This document shows, one piece after another, positions 49,373 through 64,000 of a DNA stretch of 64,000 nucleotides. Made by a program: the position numbers and the translations under genes. The DNA is from Spiroplasma chrysopicola DF-1 (GTDB lineage: Bacteria > Bacillota_I > Bacilli_A > Mycoplasmatales > Mycoplasmataceae). Under the pieces are notes generated by a model, which ran no database searches, was not told the origin of the DNA, and saw nothing but the letters and a program-made list of their open reading frames with translations. Position 1 is the stretch's first letter; each line of letters starts with the position of its first letter. The stretch is taken from assembly GCF_000400935.1 (NCBI RefSeq), contig NC_021280.1, forward strand, positions 1 to 64,000, written 5' to 3'.

Positions 49373-51619
49373 ATGTTTACATTTTTAGTTACATTCGGGT
49401 GGGTGTTAATTATTATCGGATCATTGATCCAAATCTTTGCAGCTGTGCTAAATTTATTAGTAGTTAACGCAGTTGCACTTCCAACAATTATGAATAAAAT
49501 TAATGATATCTTTCAAACATCAATTTTTAAACAAGACAAAATTTTAGAAACAATTACGGGAACAACATGAACATATGCTGTTAGTGCGTTATTATTATTA
49601 GTTGCTGTTGCAACAATCGCATTATCTTCATATGAAATTTTCCGAATTAAACGAGGAAACAAATTATCAAAACCATATATTAAAATTTTACTGGTTGTAT
49701 TAATTATTGCTTCACTTGTTTTTGGAAAAGTTTCAGCATTAGTTTTAGCCGGATTTGCTTTTATTGGGCTATTATTTATTGAAGCAGTTCTATTTGATCT
49801 AGATGCTTTAAAAAATTATGCTGATGAAAGAAACATGATTATTATTTATCGTGAAGATAAAAAAGTTGAAAGAGAGATTGAGCAAGAGGGAAAGCAGCTT
49901 GGAAGTGCAACTTTGGGTCACCCAAAAGTTACCGCAAAGAAAAAAAAACGCGTATTAAATTTAGACGCAAATGATTACGCCGCCGCGGTTGATAAAACCG
50001 AACAAGAAAAAAAAATACAGCAAGAAACAATTACAGAAATGTTTACAATCAAAGATGATGTTAAGACGGTTGAAATTACCAACTTAATTGATGATCTTAA
50101 TAAAGTAAACAAAAAAGAAGATATTACGCAATCAACAGGAAAAGAAACGGAAAAAGTTAGTTTTTCACCAAACTCATATGATTATGATAAAGAGCAACCA
50201 ACAGTTTTAACACCAGAATCTGCATTTAAACCAGCAACAGCTGAAGTTGTACCAACTGAGGAAAAAGAAACAGAAATTAGTTTCTTGGATACTGCTATTG
50301 ATGATGAACCAGTTACAAATCGTAAGCATGATAAAATCTATCAAGAAGCCTTATTAATTAACGAATTAATTGAAAAACAAATTAATGAAAAAAATGAACC
50401 AAATAAAGTAGTTGTTAAAAATATTAATTATTATAATAGACTTGCACAAAAAGCAAATAAGTTAGCTAATAAATTTAAATTAAACAATGAAGTTCTTTTA
50501 CCATTAATGGAAGTGCAAGAAGTAATCGGAGATAACAGTCAATCAACAGCTGATTTCCTAGAAGGTTTAATTACCGATGAATCAGGGACACAAGGTAGTG
50601 AAATTCCAACGGACCAGCCAGTGGAAGAAAATGATGAAGAATTTAGCAATTTTTTTGATAAATTATTAGAAGAAGAAGTTTCACCAACACTGAATTCAGA
50701 TAATGAAGAGGGAAATGCCAAGCATTATACTACAGGGTTTGCAAACTTTGATTTGTCTGAAACAACACCAGTTGTTGATAAAGCAGTTGAAAACGAACCA
50801 GAATTATTAGAAGATATTATTACTTTTGATGCTAAGGTAGAAGAAAAACTAGTTTCTTCACCAGTAACCTCAGAAGATACTTTTGTTGCTAGTGATATTG
50901 TTATGGATAAACAAGGTGCTACACCGGAATTATTAGATGATATTATTGTTTCAAAACCAGTTAAATCATCATTAGTAACAGAAACACCAAAAGAAGAAGT
51001 TAGCAATTTTGAAGAATCATATAGTTTAGATGAATTTGATGAAAAAATAAATAATGATACTATTTTTTCAGAAAGTTTTGATGAAAAAGTTGATAATTCA
51101 TTCACAACACAAACAAATGGTAATGATAGCACATCATATCACAAATTAACCGAATTAATTAATAGTTCAATTGCGACACAACAAGAACAATCGAAAGTAT
51201 TAAATAATTTACAAGAAAATTTACAAGAATTAAATCAAAAAGTTGAAGTTTTAGAAGCGGAAACAGGACAAGTTAATGCCAAAATTAATGAAATAGAAAT
51301 AAATACAGCGGCAATTAGAGCAACTGAAGCTCAATATGCTAATGGGCTAACTTCATTATTAGAAGGTAAAAATATTGGGATTAATCCAGGGCGTTATAGT
51401 CTATATAGTAAAGCTGGATATTCAAATACTTATGCTACGCAAGAAGTATCCCCTAGCGCCTACCAAACACGCGCAAAAAACTATTTAATTGATGATTTAG
51501 GAAATATTGTAATTAATACAAATGGAATTACATACGAACATATTAATTTACATAATATTGCAAAATATACAAGAAAAGATGTTGCTTTTGTTGAAAATTG
51601 CCCATTATGTAAAAAATAA
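49373..51619 (+). CDS. Large membrane-anchored acidic protein with coiled coil and terminal CxxC
   Basis: Unknown 748-aa protein. Four membrane helices occupy residues 1-145 (about 4-30, 66-85, 100-120, 122-142), followed by a short basic patch (KKKKR near 184) and some 400 residues of Asp/Glu/Ser/Thr-rich, probably disordered sequence with repeated LLEDII/LLDDII-type patches. A heptad coiled coil spans about 592-656, and the last 90 residues form a small domain ending ENCPLCKK with C743 and C746. The first TGA, at 49568, is Trp, joining what would look like two genes. The layout suggests an inner-membrane-anchored scaffold reaching into the cytoplasm, paired with the KAP-like protein; this is inference. 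Confidence 0.7.
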
Positions 51620-51635
51620 AACCTTTTATAAATCG

Positions 51636-51666
51636 AAAAATGAGAAAAAAAATTCTCATTTTTTTA
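51636..51666 (+). terminator. Intrinsic terminator after 748-aa gene
   Basis: AAAAATGAGAA pairs with TTCTCATTTTT around an A-rich loop and ends in T7. Confidence 0.8.
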
Positions 51667-51729
51667 TTACCAAAATGCTAGAAATTCGGGGAAAGGAAAA
51701 AAATAAACCGAAAAGTTAATGCTAGCATC

Positions 51730-51758
51730 TTGGTTTTCTTGTCATAATTTGTTATATT
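51730..51758 (+). promoter_or_regulatory. Promoter of the purine riboswitch operon
   Basis: TTGGTT (51730-51735), 17 bp, then TATATT (51753-51758) preceded by TGT (extended -10). Transcription would start near 51765, about 20 nt before the aptamer. Confidence 0.6.
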
Positions 51759-51783
51759 AAAATTGTAAAATTAAATAGTAATT

Positions 51784-51852
51784 AACCATTATAAACTAGA
51801 AATATGGTCTAGTGTTTCTACGTCCAACCAATGTAAAGGGACTCTAGTGGTT
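51784..51852 (+). promoter_or_regulatory. Purine riboswitch aptamer (guanine-like)
   Basis: All conserved parts are present: P1 (51784-51791 with 51845-51852), P2 ACTAGA/TCTAGT (51795-51800 and 51808-51813), L2 AATATGG, the J2/3 core GTTTCTAC (51814-51821), and P3 beginning GTCC and closing GGAC with TGTAAA in L3. The base at the specificity position (74 in B. subtilis xpt) aligns with C51844, which favours guanine-type ligands over adenine. The neighbouring base (normally A73) reads T. It controls the nucleoside transporter downstream. Confidence 0.9.
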
Positions 51853-51909
51853 GATGTTTTACAACATTAACTTTATTTGTCAAATAAAGACATGGCTTAG
51901 TTAGTTTTT
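51850..51909 (+). promoter_or_regulatory. Riboswitch expression platform (antiterminator/terminator)
   Basis: GTTGATGTT (51850-51858) pairs with AACATTAAC (51863-51871), sharing three bases with the P1 3' arm. An alternative structure pairs TTAACT (51867-51872) with AGTTAG (51899-51904) around an inner TTATTTG/CAAATAA hairpin, followed by T5. Ligand-stabilised P1 would block the first hairpin and let the second, terminator-like one form: an OFF switch. Confidence 0.6.
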
Positions 51910-52078
51910 CATTTTACACCATCTGAAAATCTGGTAATTAAATGAAACTTTAACTTGGATTAAAGATTATTTAAAAATTAGATAATTAGAATAATTAAGA
52001 AAATTTAATAAAACATTAGGGGCGATTAAATTTATTAAAATTTATATTACTTTAATACGACAGAAAGAGGTAAAAACA
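51910..52078. other. Remaining leader of the bmp operon
   Basis: AT-rich untranslated leader between the riboswitch platform and the lipoprotein start. I see only the ribosome site AAAGAGG before the ATG and no gene. Confidence 0.6.
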
Positions 52079-53503
52079 ATGCGAAAACTTTTTAGTATTT
52101 TAACAGCCTCATCATTATTAGTCACATCAACATTTTCTGTTGTGGCCTGTGCCAAAAAATATGACTTTAATAGTAATGTATGAGTTATTACCGATGGGGG
52201 AACCATTAATGATTTATCTTTTAATCAGTCCGCTTGAGAAGGGGCTAGCAAATTTGTTGTTGAACAAAAAACCGGGGAGCTACCAGAAAACTGAAAAGAT
52301 GTAAATTCACGAGCAAGTTACTTTGAACCGTCAGGACATACACCATCAGATTATAAGACTGGTTATGTTACTGCTAAAATTGCCGGGGCTAAAACATTAG
52401 TTTTACCAGGTTTTGTCCATGGTAACACGATTGGTTGAGCAGCTGATCTGGTTGATAATATTATTTACATTGATGGTAGTGGTCAAGGAATTCATGCGCA
52501 AATGAAACCAGACCGACCACTTGTTAAAAATATTGTTGGAATTACTTATCAAGCTGAAACATCAGGGTTCTTGGCAGGAATTGGAACAGCAATTTATTTA
52601 AATGCCCACCAAGAAGAATACGCTGGTAATTTAAACATTGGGGTTTATGGGGGAATGGATAATCCTGTGGCAACCTCAAATTACCTATGAGGGTTCTTAA
52701 CGGCGAGTGATATCTTTAATGAAATCATTTTAGGAGATAATTCACAATATCCTAATTTAGGAAAATTAAGTGCGATGGTAAAACAAGCAGTGTTAGATTT
52801 ACGAACAACGCAAAACTTGGCGGGAGAAAATAATAAAGCATTTGAACTAAAACGAGTTAACAAAGTTCAAAAAGTGTTAGAAAAAAATGAATCTTGATTT
52901 TCCCAATCTTTCCAAGCAGGAGAAGGAAAAGCAATTTCTGATGAATTATTATCACGAAAAGCAAGTATAATTTTCCCTGTTGCGGGACCACAAACCCAAG
53001 ATACAATTGACCGAATTCAGTATAATAAATCAAACGCCAAAGTAGTTGGGGTTGATACTGAGCAGGGAAAAATTTATGGGGAAGACTATATTATTACCAG
53101 TGCGTTAAAAGAGATTGTTGAATCAACATATGATGCATTAAATAATATTTATTCACCAGTTTGTGGATATGATAATAATAGTGGGGCTTGAAGCAATGAG
53201 CAAGTTGATCCAACACAATGTTGAATTAATACAGACCAATCTTCAGCTGATCATCCAACTTGAACAGGGATTGAAACAACAAAATCAGTGCCAAAAAATT
53301 TAGTTAATTTAATTCATAGTAGTGATATTAGTAGTAAAACTGTGTTTGATGAAATAGCTGATGTCTTACAAAAATTATATAATGGTACAGCTGGGACAGA
53401 TAAAATTGCCTCAGAGTTATTTAACCAAACTTTAACAAAAACATATGATGACCAAAACCAAGTAAAAGCTTGAATATTGCAAAAAATTAATGAAGCTTTA
53501 TAA
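52079..53503 (+). CDS. BMP-family nucleoside-binding lipoprotein
   Basis: This is the substrate-binding lipoprotein of a nucleoside ABC importer. The 474-aa product has a lipoprotein signal with lipobox VVAC and lipid Cys C24, then the BMP/PnrA start VWVITDGGTINDLSFNQSAWEG, the FVHGN region, GITYQAETSGFLAG and NIGVYGGMDNPVATSNYLWGF. Ten or more TGA codons are Trp. It is the first gene after the purine riboswitch, which supports purine nucleosides as ligand. Confidence 0.92.
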
Positions 53504-53530
53504 GCTGAAACTAAGAAAGGAATCGGTTTA

Positions 53531-55096
53531 ATGGATAAGATAAATAAATATGCGATTGAAATGCGCAATATTACAAAAGTATTTGGTGAGGTTATTGCAA
53601 ATGATGATGTAACGTTAAAGATTAAAAAAGGAGAAATACATGCCTTAATTGGTGAAAATGGGGCAGGAAAATCAACTTTAATGAGTATTCTATTTGGTTT
53701 ATATGAACCAACGAAAGGTGAAATTTTTGTTAACGGTAGCCAAGAGTATATTTCAGGGCCAATTAAGGCCAACAAACTAGGGATTGGGATGGTTCACCAA
53801 CACTTTAAGTTGGTTGATATCTTTACAGTCCTAGATAATATTGTTTTAGGAGATGAAAAGACCAAAGGAAAAGTCTTTTTAGATCGCCAACGCGAAATTC
53901 GGGAAATTGCCCAAATTGCAATGAAATATAATTTGCAAGTTGACTTTAATACTAAAATTGCCAACATTTCAGTTGGGATGCAACAACGGGTAGAAATTTT
54001 AAAAATTTTATACCGGGGAGCAGATATTTTAGTTTTTGATGAACCAACAGCTGTTTTAACACCCCAAGAAATTGAAGGATTATTAAAAATTATTTTAGAT
54101 TTAAAAGCCGATGGAAAAACAATTATTTTTATTTCGCATAAATTGGATGAAGTAAAAAAAATTGCTGATCGCGCAACTGTTATTCGCCGGGGAAAAGTAA
54201 TCGAAACTTTTGATATTAAGGATAAAAGCCAGGAAGAAATTGCCCAGGCAATGGTTGGTCGCCAATTGGTTGAAATTAAAAATAAAGGTCAAGCAGCAGG
54301 GAATGAAACATTATTGCGAATTGAAAATTTATCAATTAAGAAAAAGGGAATTACAAAACTCTTGGCCCTTGATAATTTTAATTTAGAAGTTAAAACTGGG
54401 GAAATTGTCGCAATTGCTGGGGTTGAAGGAAATGGTCAAAGCGAGTTAGTTCGGGCAATTACCGGGTTAGAAAAAGTTAACAAAGGTAAAATTGTTTTTA
54501 ATAATATTGATGTAACAAAAGTTAATATTCATCAAAAATATAGTATTGGAATGGCACATATTCCTGAAGATCGTCAAAAATATGGGTTAGTCTTAGATTT
54601 TAGTGTTATTGATAATGTAGTTTTACAAAATATTAATGAAAAACCATTTGCTAATTATGGTTTATTAAACAAAGCAGAAATTCAACTATATGCCCAAAAC
54701 ATTATTAATAAATATGATGTTCGGGGGACAAGTGCTGGATTTGCGATGGCACGCAGTTTATCAGGGGGAAACCAACAAAAATTAATTGTTGGCCGTGAAT
54801 TATCACGTGATCATAATATTTTAATTGTTGTCCAACCAACGCGAGGATTAGATGTTGGGGCAATTGAATATATCCACCAAAAAATTTTAGAAGAAAAAGC
54901 TAATGGCAAAGCGGTATTATTAATCTCATATGAATTAGAAGAAATTATGAGTTTAGCTGACCGTATTGTGGTTATTCATAGTGGTCATATTACTGGAAAT
55001 GTTCCAAACCATAAAATTAAACGCGAAGAAATTGGTTTAATGATGGCCGGAAAATATCATTTGAAAGGAGAACAAAGTCATGGGGAACATCGTTAA
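53531..55096 (+). CDS. Nucleoside ABC transporter ATPase (double domain)
   Basis: The 521-aa ATPase has two fused ABC domains, as in sugar and nucleoside importers of the RbsA/YufO type. Domain 1: Walker A GENGAGKST (41-49), signature-like ISVGMQQRVEI, Walker B ILVFDEPTAVLT, H-loop ISHK. Domain 2: altered Walker A GVEGNGQSE, signature LSGGNQQK, Walker B-like ILIVVQPTRGLD. This asymmetry is normal for the family. No TGA occurs in it. It overlaps the permease start by 17 bp. Confidence 0.94.
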   Translation: MDKINKYAIEMRNITKVFGEVIANDDVTLKIKKGEIHALIGENGAGKSTLMSILFGLYEPTKGEIFVNGSQEYISGPIKANKLGIGMVHQHFKLVDIFTVLDNIVLGDEKTKGKVFLDRQREIREIAQIAMKYNLQVDFNTKIANISVGMQQRVEILKILYRGADILVFDEPTAVLTPQEIEGLLKIILDLKADGKTIIFISHKLDEVKKIADRATVIRRGKVIETFDIKDKSQEEIAQAMVGRQLVEIKNKGQAAGNETLLRIENLSIKKKGITKLLALDNFNLEVKTGEIVAIAGVEGNGQSELVRAITGLEKVNKGKIVFNNIDVTKVNIHQKYSIGMAHIPEDRQKYGLVLDFSVIDNVVLQNINEKPFANYGLLNKAEIQLYAQNIINKYDVRGTSAGFAMARSLSGGNQQKLIVGRELSRDHNILIVVQPTRGLDVGAIEYIHQKILEEKANGKAVLLISYELEEIMSLADRIVVIHSGHITGNVPNHKIKREEIGLMMAGKYHLKGEQSHGEHR

Positions 55097-57242
55097 AAAT
55101 AAGACGTGATTAGTGACACAAAAAACAAGGATCTTCTTTCGCTCTAATGAATTTAAAAACAAAATGAATGTTGTTAAAGCTTCTCTTTGCGCGATTTTAG
55201 TCGGTTTTTTACTAAGTTTTATTATTATTGGGATTAATGGCAGCAACCCATTCCTATTTTTTCAATATGTTTTTAAGCTAGCCTTTCACCCGTTATTACA
55301 AAATACAACTCTAACATATTGAGCAATTTATATCGTTGCTGGGCTAGCAGTTGCTGTTGGCTTTAAAGCCGGATTATTTAACATCGGAATTCCAGGGCAA
55401 ATGTTACTAGCAGGAAGTATGTCAATTGTGTTAGGACTAAAAAATCCTGCCATTTCACAAGGAGCTGGTGTTGTTGGGGCAATTGCGATTTCAATTTTAG
55501 TTGGAGCCGGATTAGCCGCGATTGCGGGAGTACTAAAAGCCTTCTTTAATATTCATGAAGTTGTTTCAACAATTATGTTAAATTGAATTGTTTGATACGT
55601 AATGAAATGAATGTTTATGGATCTTAAGAATGGGCTATGAAATGCCAATAATAATTCAAGTATTGATATTACAACAGCTGCTCCAAACTTTAATCTAGCA
55701 ATTAATGAGCAAACATGAATCATTCCAATGATTATTGCTGTTATTTTATTAGTTGGTGTTATCTTTATGATGAATTACACCGTGTTAGGGTTCCGAATTA
55801 AGGCGGTTGGGAAATCAAAAACAGCCTCATTATATGCGGGAACAAATATTAAAGCTTACACAATTGCTTCAATGGCGATATCGGGAGGAATTGCTGGAAT
55901 CTTGGGAATGATTTATTATATGACCGAGTCAACGGTAATTCAGTTTTCAACCGATGCTTTACCAGTAATTGGGTTTGATGCAATTGCTGTTGCCTTGGTA
56001 GCTTTTACCAATGCCGTGTCAATTGTTCCAATTGCCTTACTATGAGCGATTATTAAAACAGCAGCAATGCAAGCAACACAATTACCACAGTTTCAAATGT
56101 CAAAAGAAATGGGACAATTAATCTTTGGTTTAATTATTTATATGACAGCGATTTCAGCCGTTTTTATCTACTTTAAACCAATCCTATGGTTCCGTCGTTG
56201 GTTAAATATTCAGAAAAATCCTGAATTTAAAGCAGAAGATCAAACTTATCAAAAAGAAATTAAAAATAATAAGTTAAAAATTAAAGCGATTAATAAAGAA
56301 TACCGTCTTAAATTACGTGAATTAAAACAAGCAAAAGATAAGGAAGCAATTGTTACTTTACGTGAAAAAACGAATGAAAAGTTAACAACGTTAGTTGGGC
56401 AAAATACAACCTTAAAAATTAGTCGCAAGTTCTTTGTTGATACAAAATATAAAGCTGCGGCTAATTTAGGAAAACGTCGTATTAAAACACAATACAACAA
56501 AGCAATTTTTAGTTCAATTGGTTTAGCAATGGATCAATATGTTCAGTTTAAAAATCAATACTATTTGAAAAAGAATGAAGTAAGTATTTTTAAACAAAAA
56601 CATGCTAAAAAAATGCGTGAGCTAAAAGGAAAAATGCGTGAAGAAATTAAAGCGCTAAGGAAAGCATATAAAAAAGATTATTTAGTTGAACAAACATTAT
56701 TACAATCGAGTTATGCTAATTTATTAAGTCGTCATAGTGATGAAATTATTAATTTAAAAGAACAAAATTACCATTTATTTGATGAAATTCAGCAAAAATA
56801 TGGGGATAACTACCAACAGTTTATTTTAGAAGAAAAGAAAGCAACTAAAACAATTGAAGAGCAAATTAAGGCGCTAAAAAAACAACAAAAACTTGAAGTA
56901 GTTGCTTTTAAACAAAATTATAAAGTAAAACGCCAAGAATTATCAAAAAAATTATGAAAAGCACGCAAAGCAAATCAACATGATGAAGAGTTAAAAAGAC
57001 AAATTAGCAAAATTGTTGAAACTGCAATGGCTGAAATTGCAAATGCTCAAATTCACTATTTAGAAGAACTTATTGTTTTAAAAAATAGTAATCGTGCTAA
57101 TCAAAAAAATTATGCGCAAGAATATAATGCTAATGTAACATTAATTATTAATGCAGTTAAAGAAGATAATGTTATTTTACGCCAAGAATTATTACGTAAA
57201 AAATCACAGTATCATAATAAAACTTTGAAGGGAGGAAAATAA
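55080..57242 (+). CDS. Nucleoside ABC permease with C-terminal coiled-coil extension
   Basis: The first 365 residues are a BPD_transp_2 permease (YufP type): an N-terminal helix near 35-55, GLFNIGIPGQ, EVVSTIMLNWIVWYVMKW, GTNIKAYTIASMAISGGIAG and a terminal helix pair. The protein then continues to 720 residues with about 345 highly charged residues (Lys, Glu, Gln, Arg) with strong helical heptad character and no membrane segment, all in one frame with TGA as Trp. Typical relatives stop near 360 residues. The extension should lie in the cytoplasm. AAGGAG at 55065 serves the ATG at 55080. The next permease gene starts 2 bp after its stop. Confidence 0.88.
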
Positions 57243-57244
57243 CG

Positions 57245-58159
57245 ATGGGAGCAGTTGAACAATTATTTGCTAATGCCTCAGTTCTCTTTGCAGTTTTATT
57301 AATTGCGGCAATGGCGGGATTATATTCAGAGCGTGCCGGAATTGTTAATATTGCGATTGATGGAATGATGATCATTGGGGCGTTAACATATGCTTTATTG
57401 GGAAAAATGCTATCACAGTATGGTAATGGAATGCAATTAATTGCTTTACTAGGAGCCGGATTAGTTGGAGGATTATTTGCCCTCTTGCATGGTTTTGCCA
57501 CAATCACCTTAAAATCACAACAAATTATTTCCGGGGTGGCAATTAACTTATTGGCAACAGGATTAGGGTTATTCTTTGTTTCAATTCCTTCTTTAGCAGT
57601 CGGAAACATGATTAAAACAGGGTTTACAATTATTGGCATTGACAATGCTAAAATTGTCAATATTTTTGTTATTATTGCTGTTATTCTAGCAATTTTCACC
57701 TTTGTTTTCTTTTATTTTACAAAAGCTGGAACACGCTTTGCAGCTTGTGGGGAGAATCCGCATGCAATTGATGCGGCCGGAATTAGTGTTGTTAAAATTC
57801 GTTATACAGCCGTAATTATTTCTGGTGTCCTAGCAAGTGTTGCGGGGGCAATGTTTACTCATTTCTTATCAAACCAATTTCGAGGAGATGTCCAAGGGCA
57901 AGGCTATATTGCCTTAGCAATTATGATTTTTGGTCAATGACGAATTCAATATATTACCTTAGGAGCAGTGCTATTTAGTTTCTTAATTGCCTTAGCAAGT
58001 AGTTTATGACGTTTTGCGGGATGAAATATTGCGGATCCTTCAAATCAATTACTAAAAATCTTACCATTTGTCTTTGCCTTAGTGACAATGGTTGCTTTTT
58101 CAAAGTATTCGAAAGTGCCAAAAGCATCCGGAATTCCATTTGACAAAGGTGCACGGTAA
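57245..58159 (+). CDS. Nucleoside ABC permease, second subunit
   Basis: The 304-aa BPD_transp_2 protein (YufQ type) contains the family core SERAGIVNIAIDGMM near residues 28-42, AACGENPHAIDAAGI on the cytoplasmic side, and LSNQFRGDVQGQGYIALAIMIFG, with about eight helices. TGA codons near the end (57937, 58006 and 58021) are Trp. It forms the transmembrane heterodimer with the 720-aa permease, and AAGGGAGG precedes its start. Confidence 0.93.
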
Positions 58160-58183
58160 AAAAACAGGATAACCTGTTTTTTT
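58158..58183 (+). terminator. Intrinsic terminator after nucleoside transporter operon
   Basis: AAAACAGG pairs with CCTGTTTT around ATAA and ends in T runs. Confidence 0.8.
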
Positions 58184-58237
58184 CTTTTAAAACAAGGTAA
58201 AATATATTAATAAGGTAACAAAAAGGAGGAAAAACAA

Positions 58238-58393
58238 ATGGCAGATTTTGATGCAAAATGTTTTAAATGTATTAACGAACAAACAAAAAAAGGAACAATG
58301 GGAGGGGCAAATAGTGTTTTATTTGGTAAAATGCAACAAGGATTAGTTGATTCAACTGATAGTGAAATCTATGTTTGCCCCCGTCATCGTTAA
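58238..58393 (+). CDS. 51-aa CxxC...CxxH microprotein
   Basis: A complete short gene with AAAGGAGG 7-8 bp before its ATG and its own terminator. The product has CFKC at residues 8-11 and ends with VCPRHR (a C-x2-H), giving four potential zinc ligands in a treble-clef or ribbon-like arrangement around a Gly/Ser-rich middle. I recognise no family. A role as a small RNA-, DNA- or protein-binding factor is conceivable but only inferred. Confidence 0.75.
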   Translation: MADFDAKCFKCINEQTKKGTMGGANSVLFGKMQQGLVDSTDSEIYVCPRHR

Positions 58394-58402
58394 AAAACAA
58401 AA

Positions 58403-58425
58403 CGCGAGTAATCGCGCTTTTTTTT
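58403..58425 (+). terminator. Intrinsic terminator after microprotein gene
   Basis: CGCGA pairs with TCGCG around GTAA and is followed by C and T8. Confidence 0.8.
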
Positions 58426-58454
58426 GGTAAAATTTTTAATTATTTTAAAATTTC

Positions 58455-58483
58455 TTGACTTTAATATCAAATCAATATAAAAT
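58455..58483 (+). promoter_or_regulatory. rpoBC promoter
   Basis: TTGACT (58455-58460), 17 bp, then TAAAAT (58478-58483; an overlapping TATAAA begins at 58476). It gives a leader of about 40 nt before rpoB. Confidence 0.65.
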
Positions 58484-58531
58484 TGATTAGCATATATTGC
58501 GTAGATTTGGAAAAGTGAGGGTAATAATTAG

Positions 58532-62410
<3,879 letters not shown>

Positions 62411-62423
62411 GGGGAAATAAATT

Positions 62424-64000
<1,577 letters not shown>

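Noticed and set aside
49373..49570. A separate 65-aa two-helix membrane protein before the 748-aa gene
   Set aside because: The apparent stop is TGA, which is Trp here; the frame continues unbroken to 51619 as one protein.
50725..51132. 135-codon minus-strand frame rich in Ser and Val
   Set aside because: It mirrors the acidic low-complexity part of the 748-aa protein; the composition is what an antisense reading of Glu/Asp/Thr codons gives.

Overview
The window looks like the replication-origin end of a Spiroplasma chromosome (class Mollicutes). Base composition is very AT-rich. UGA is read as tryptophan throughout: dnaA, gyrB, gyrA, serS, rpoB, rpoC and most other genes only close into full-length proteins if in-frame TGA is sense, and all stops I use are TAA or TAG. 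Many small membrane proteins and Spiroplasma-type lipoproteins (Cys at residue 24 after a ...VAC lipobox) fit the same group. Gene content (MEP-pathway ispD, BMP-type nucleoside ABC transporter) suits the Citri/Chrysopicola/Mirum part of the genus, but species cannot be fixed by eye. Every gene I can support lies on the + strand, as expected for the leading strand leaving oriC.

Layout. 1-9 kb: oriC with DnaA boxes flanking dnaA, then dnaN, gyrB, gyrA, serS, two exact parS (ParB) sites and the SRP RNA gene. 9-19 kb: tadA, then a replication/tRNA operon (dnaX, recR, tmk, holB, a tRNA1Val-type methyltransferase, tilS), ftsH and hslO. 18.9-29.3 kb: an accessory exporter-like block with a small membrane protein, a 1383-aa FtsX-type permease, a lipoprotein, a MacB-type ATPase and a second 1110-aa permease. 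29.3-35 kb: dusB, lysS, an AsnA-fold protein that appears to have lost its catalytic residues, ispD, and the rpsF-ssb-rpsR operon behind a structured leader. 35-39.6 kb: two YhgE/Pip-like membrane proteins in tandem and a nitroreductase. 39.6-48.3 kb: rpmE, a degenerate ABC-ATPase-like protein, a DHH phosphoesterase, tdk, prfA-prmC, membrane proteins and tsaC. 48.3-51.6 kb: a putative degenerate KAP-like protein followed by a 748-aa membrane protein with a long acidic region and terminal CxxC. 51.7-58.2 kb: a purine riboswitch controlling a BMP lipoprotein and nucleoside ABC transporter; its first permease carries a long coiled-coil extension. 58.2-64 kb: a 51-aa putative zinc microprotein, rpoB, and rpoC (cut by the window end).

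How it fits together. The first half is the informational core (replication initiation, clamp and clamp loader, gyrase, recombination, segregation sites, translation factors). The transport blocks match a scavenging lifestyle: nucleosides come in through a riboswitch-controlled importer and feed tdk/tmk. The most unusual items are lineage-specific proteins that keep a fold but lose catalytic motifs (AsnA-like, PotA-like, KAP-like), the permease-coiled-coil fusion, and the KAP-like/acidic membrane protein pair. No insertion sequence, prophage, tRNA, rRNA or CRISPR array was seen.
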